Part shown: piece after piece, positions 5,485 through 7,528 of the stretch | Layout: the number at the start of each line of letters is the position of its first letter | How positions within the stretch are numbered: the stretch's first letter is position 1 | From: an uncultured Alphaproteobacteria bacterium | GTDB taxonomy: Bacteria; Pseudomonadota; Alphaproteobacteria; Caulobacterales; Parvularculaceae | DNA: 7,528 nucleotides | Reading direction: 5' to 3' | Assembly: GCA_938003575.1 (NCBI GenBank) | Contig: CALKYG010000010.1 | Location: 1-7,528, forward strand | Position numbers and translations under genes: made by a program | Notes under the pieces: model-generated | What the model was told of the DNA's origin: nothing | Database searches by the model: none | Seen by the model: the letters and a program-made list of their open reading frames with translations, nothing else

Positions 5485-7094
5485 AGCCGGCCGGGCAGCC
5501 AGGTCGCGATCTGCGGCTCAAGGGCGAGGATCACCAGAGCGATGAGCTGGATCGCGATAAAGGGAACAACGCCGCGATAAATGTCGAGCGTTCTGACTGA
5601 GGGCGGCGCGACGCCGCGCAGATAAAAGAGCGCAAAGCCGAAAGGCGGAGTGAGGAAAGAAGTCTGGAGATTGACGGCGATCATCACGCCGAGCCAGACG
5701 GGGTCGACCCCCATTTTCAGAAGCGCCGGCGCAACGAGCGGTACGACGACGAGCGTGATCTCGATAAAGTCTAGGAAAAATCCAAGCACGAACATGATCG
5801 CCATCACGCCGAGAATCGCGCCTGAAACGCCGCCCGGAAGCGCCGCAAGCGCGGCTTGAACCGTTTCCTCTCCGCCAAGGCCGCGGAAAACCAGCGAAAA
5901 CATCGCGGCGCCGACCAGAATCGTGAACACCATCGTCGTCACGCGCGCCGTTTGATCGGCGATCGGCGCAAGTGATTTTTCCCGCACAAGGGCCGCGCCG
6001 CTGACGACGACGCCCCACGGAATGAGCGCGAAGAGAATCGCTGCGAAAGCGACGCCAACCTGCTCTGCGGCGCTTGGCGTTTCCCGTCCGAGCCGAAGAT
6101 CGACAAAGGACGTGAGCGCCAGGATGCCGACGATCGCGGCCGCCGACAGAAAGACGGCGGCGCGTCCGGTCAACAATCCGCTTTTCGGCGCAAGGCGCGA
6201 GCCTGCGATCAGCAGCGCGCCGACCGCGCCCACGCTTGCCGCTTCCGTTGGAGTCGCGACGCCCGCAAGTATGGAGCCGAGCACGGCAATGATCAGCAAA
6301 AGCGGCGCGGGCAACGTCTTCATCGCCGCCCGCCAGATCTCCGTCCGGGAACCGAGCTCAGCCGCCGCTATCGCCGGCGTTTTCTTCCCGTCGAAAATCG
6401 CAACGGCGATCTGATAGACGAGATAGAGCCCCACAAGCAGAAGGCCGGGAATTAGCGCGCCGGCGAAAAGGTCGCCGACGCCGACCGCCTTCGGGGCGAA
6501 GACGCCGAGCTCAAGCTGAGCCTTCTGGTAGGCGTTCGAAATAACGTCGCCGAGCAGAATAAGGACGATTGACGGCGGTATGATCTGTCCGAGAGTTCCC
6601 GCTGCGGCGATCGACCCGGATGCAAATGCTGGATCGTAGCCGCGTTTCAGCATCGTCGGCAGGCTGAGAAGGCCCATTGTCACGACAGTCGCGCCGACAA
6701 TGCCGGTCGACGCCGCAAGCAGCGCGCCGACGATTGTGACCGAAAGGCCCAGTCCGCCGCGCAGCGAGCCGAACAGCTTCGCCATTTCATCAAGAAGCTC
6801 CTCGGCGATTTTCGCTTTTTCGAGAATGACGCCCATCAGGATGAACATCGGCACCGCGATCAGCGTCGTGTTCGTGACGGCGCCGAAAATCCGTTGGGGA
6901 AGGGGTTTGATGAAGCCGATGTCGAAAACGCCGAACGCTAGTCCGAGAAATGCGAAAATGAGTGCGGCGCCGGCCAGGCTGAAAGCGACCGGATAGCCCG
7001 CAAGGATGAGGACGCAAAGCAGGGCGATCATCATGACGTCCAGCCACGGAGCAATCCCGCAAAGGCAGAATCCGTGTTCGCCGATCAGATCCAT
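5475..7094 (-). CDS. TRAP transporter large permease (DctM type) with an enlarged central region
   Basis: Large membrane subunit of a tripartite ATP-independent periplasmic (TRAP) transporter, which uses the sodium or proton gradient to import carboxylates and similar solutes captured by a periplasmic binding protein. The 539 residues contain family motifs GYPVAFSLAG (33-42), PMFILMGVILEK (82-93), LLAASTGIVGATVVTMG (125-141), GTLGQIIPPSIVLI (166-179), ATPTEAASVGAVGALL (280-295), FLDFIEITLVVVPL (440-453) and SFLTPPFGFALFYLRG (479-494). Typical DctM proteins have about 425-430 residues; here roughly 80 extra residues lie between 300 and 382 and add two hydrophobic segments (311-329, 347-366). 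This longer form is a known subgroup. I choose the ATG at 7094 (GGAG 9 nt before it) over the TTG at 7098. It overlaps the end of the M48 gene by 10 bp, tail to tail. The substrate cannot be told without the binding protein. Confidence 0.94.
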   Translation of the reverse strand: MDLIGEHGFCLCGIAPWLDVMMIALLCVLILAGYPVAFSLAGAALIFAFLGLAFGVFDIGFIKPLPQRIFGAVTNTTLIAVPMFILMGVILEKAKIAEELLDEMAKLFGSLRGGLGLSVTIVGALLAASTGIVGATVVTMGLLSLPTMLKRGYDPAFASGSIAAAGTLGQIIPPSIVLILLGDVISNAYQKAQLELGVFAPKAVGVGDLFAGALIPGLLLVGLYLVYQIAVAIFDGKKTPAIAAAELGSRTEIWRAAMKTLPAPLLLIIAVLGSILAGVATPTEAASVGAVGALLIAGSRLAPKSGLLTGRAAVFLSAAAIVGILALTSFVDLRLGRETPSAAEQVGVAFAAILFALIPWGVVVSGAALVREKSLAPIADQTARVTTMVFTILVGAAMFSLVFRGLGGEETVQAALAALPGGVSGAILGVMAIMFVLGFFLDFIEITLVVVPLVAPALLKMGVDPVWLGVMIAVNLQTSFLTPPFGFALFYLRGVAPPSVRTLDIYRGVVPFIAIQLIALVILALEPQIATWLPGRLYD

Positions 7095-7096
7095 CG

Positions 7097-7528
7097 TCAA
7101 TCGCTCCGGCTTCTAAGCGATTCCGCGGCGCGGGTCGCGTTGACGAAGCCGGCCAGCAAGAGAAGGATCAGATAGACCGGAATCAGCGTCTTGAGCAGGA
7201 AGACCCCCTGAATGCCGGATTGCTCCATGGAGCCTTCACGAACAGACCAGCTGTTCGAAACATAGGAACCGGCCGCCCAGAGCGCCACAAAACAGAACGG
7301 CGTGAGAAGCAGGTAGGTCCCGAGCAGATCAATCAGCGCCCTCGCCCGCGGCCGCGCGCTGCGATAAAAGATGTCGACGCGCACATGATCGTCGGTGAGC
7401 AGCGCATAACCTCCCGCCAGAAGGAACACGGCGCCGTGCATATAGGTGACGCTTTCCTGCATTGCGATGAAATTGAGGCCGAAGACATAGCGCAGGATGA
7501 CAATGCAGAACTGAACGAGCGCCATCGC
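7097..7528 (-). CDS. TRAP transporter small permease (DctQ type), 5' end cut by window
   Basis: Small membrane subunit of the same TRAP transporter; DctQ and DctM together form the membrane part that receives substrate from the periplasmic binding protein. The visible 143 codons hold LRYVFGLNFIAMQESVTYMH (membrane segment 1 into 2), HVRVDIFYRS followed by RARALIDLLGTYLL (the cytosolic turn into segment 3), SWSVREGSMEQSG, and the last segment from FLLKTLIPVYLI onward. The first ATG in the frame (7525) is probably not the start: the frame stays open to the window edge, and related proteins have 20-40 more residues before this point. The stop at 7097-7099 leaves only 2 nt before the dctM ATG, so the two are translationally coupled. 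The gene for the binding protein (DctP type) probably lies to the right, outside the window. Confidence 0.92.
   Translation of the reverse strand, partial: AMALVQFCIVILRYVFGLNFIAMQESVTYMHGAVFLLAGGYALLTDDHVRVDIFYRSARPRARALIDLLGTYLLLTPFCFVALWAAGSYVSNSWSVREGSMEQSGIQGVFLLKTLIPVYLILLLLAGFVNATRAAESLRSRSD
7104..7107 (-). promoter_or_regulatory. Ribosome binding site that selects the dctM-type start
   Basis: The minus strand reads GGAG here, inside the last codons of the small permease gene. It is 9 nt before the ATG at 7094 but only 3 nt before the in-frame TTG at 7098, so the ATG is the better start. Confidence 0.6.

Noticed and set aside
5518..6018. Open frame of 166 codons on the minus strand within the large permease gene
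   Set aside because: The translation is Arg-rich and low in hydrophobic segments, in a shifted frame of a well-supported membrane protein; it is a shadow.
1..7528. Mobile element, prophage, CRISPR array or defence island
   Set aside because: I found no transposase, integrase, phage gene, direct-repeat array, terminal inverted repeats or known defence domains; the genes are core and transport functions.

Overview
The window looks like chromosomal DNA from a GC-rich alphaproteobacterium. The evidence is the yicC-gmk pair with overlapping stop and start codons, the guanylate kinase P-loop in the form SSPSGAGKTT, the tripartite TRAP transporter genes, and dense gene packing with high GC. I cannot name the genus. 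Nothing suggests a mobile element, prophage, CRISPR array, tRNA or rRNA, and all genes look similar in composition.

Layout from left to right. (1) Positions 3-757, + strand: the last 37 codons of yicC, then a complete gmk. (2) Positions 804-3147, - strand: three genes read from right to left, an SMP-30/gluconolactonase-like protein, a DUF2959-type lipoprotein, and a DUF533/TerB-like membrane-associated protein. The first two are tightly spaced; the third may also have its own promoter. (3) Positions 3253-5484, + strand: lemA, an aspartate/glutamate racemase-family gene and an M48 (HtpX-like) membrane metalloprotease, with 3-nt gaps between genes, so very probably one operon. A plausible sigma-70 promoter and a leader hairpin lie in the 105-bp divergent region before lemA. 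(4) Positions 5475-7528, - strand: a TRAP transporter small permease (dctQ type, cut by the window edge) followed by a large permease (dctM type) with two extra hydrophobic segments. The large permease gene overlaps the end of the M48 gene tail to tail by 10 bp.

Most of the window is ordinary housekeeping, transport and envelope content. The most interesting part is region 3. LemA and M48 proteases are a recurrent pair, but here a racemase-family gene sits between them, and it carries Ser where homologues carry the first catalytic Cys (or Thr). This may be an altered or specialised enzyme in a membrane-proteolysis operon. No function for the combination can be proven from sequence alone.
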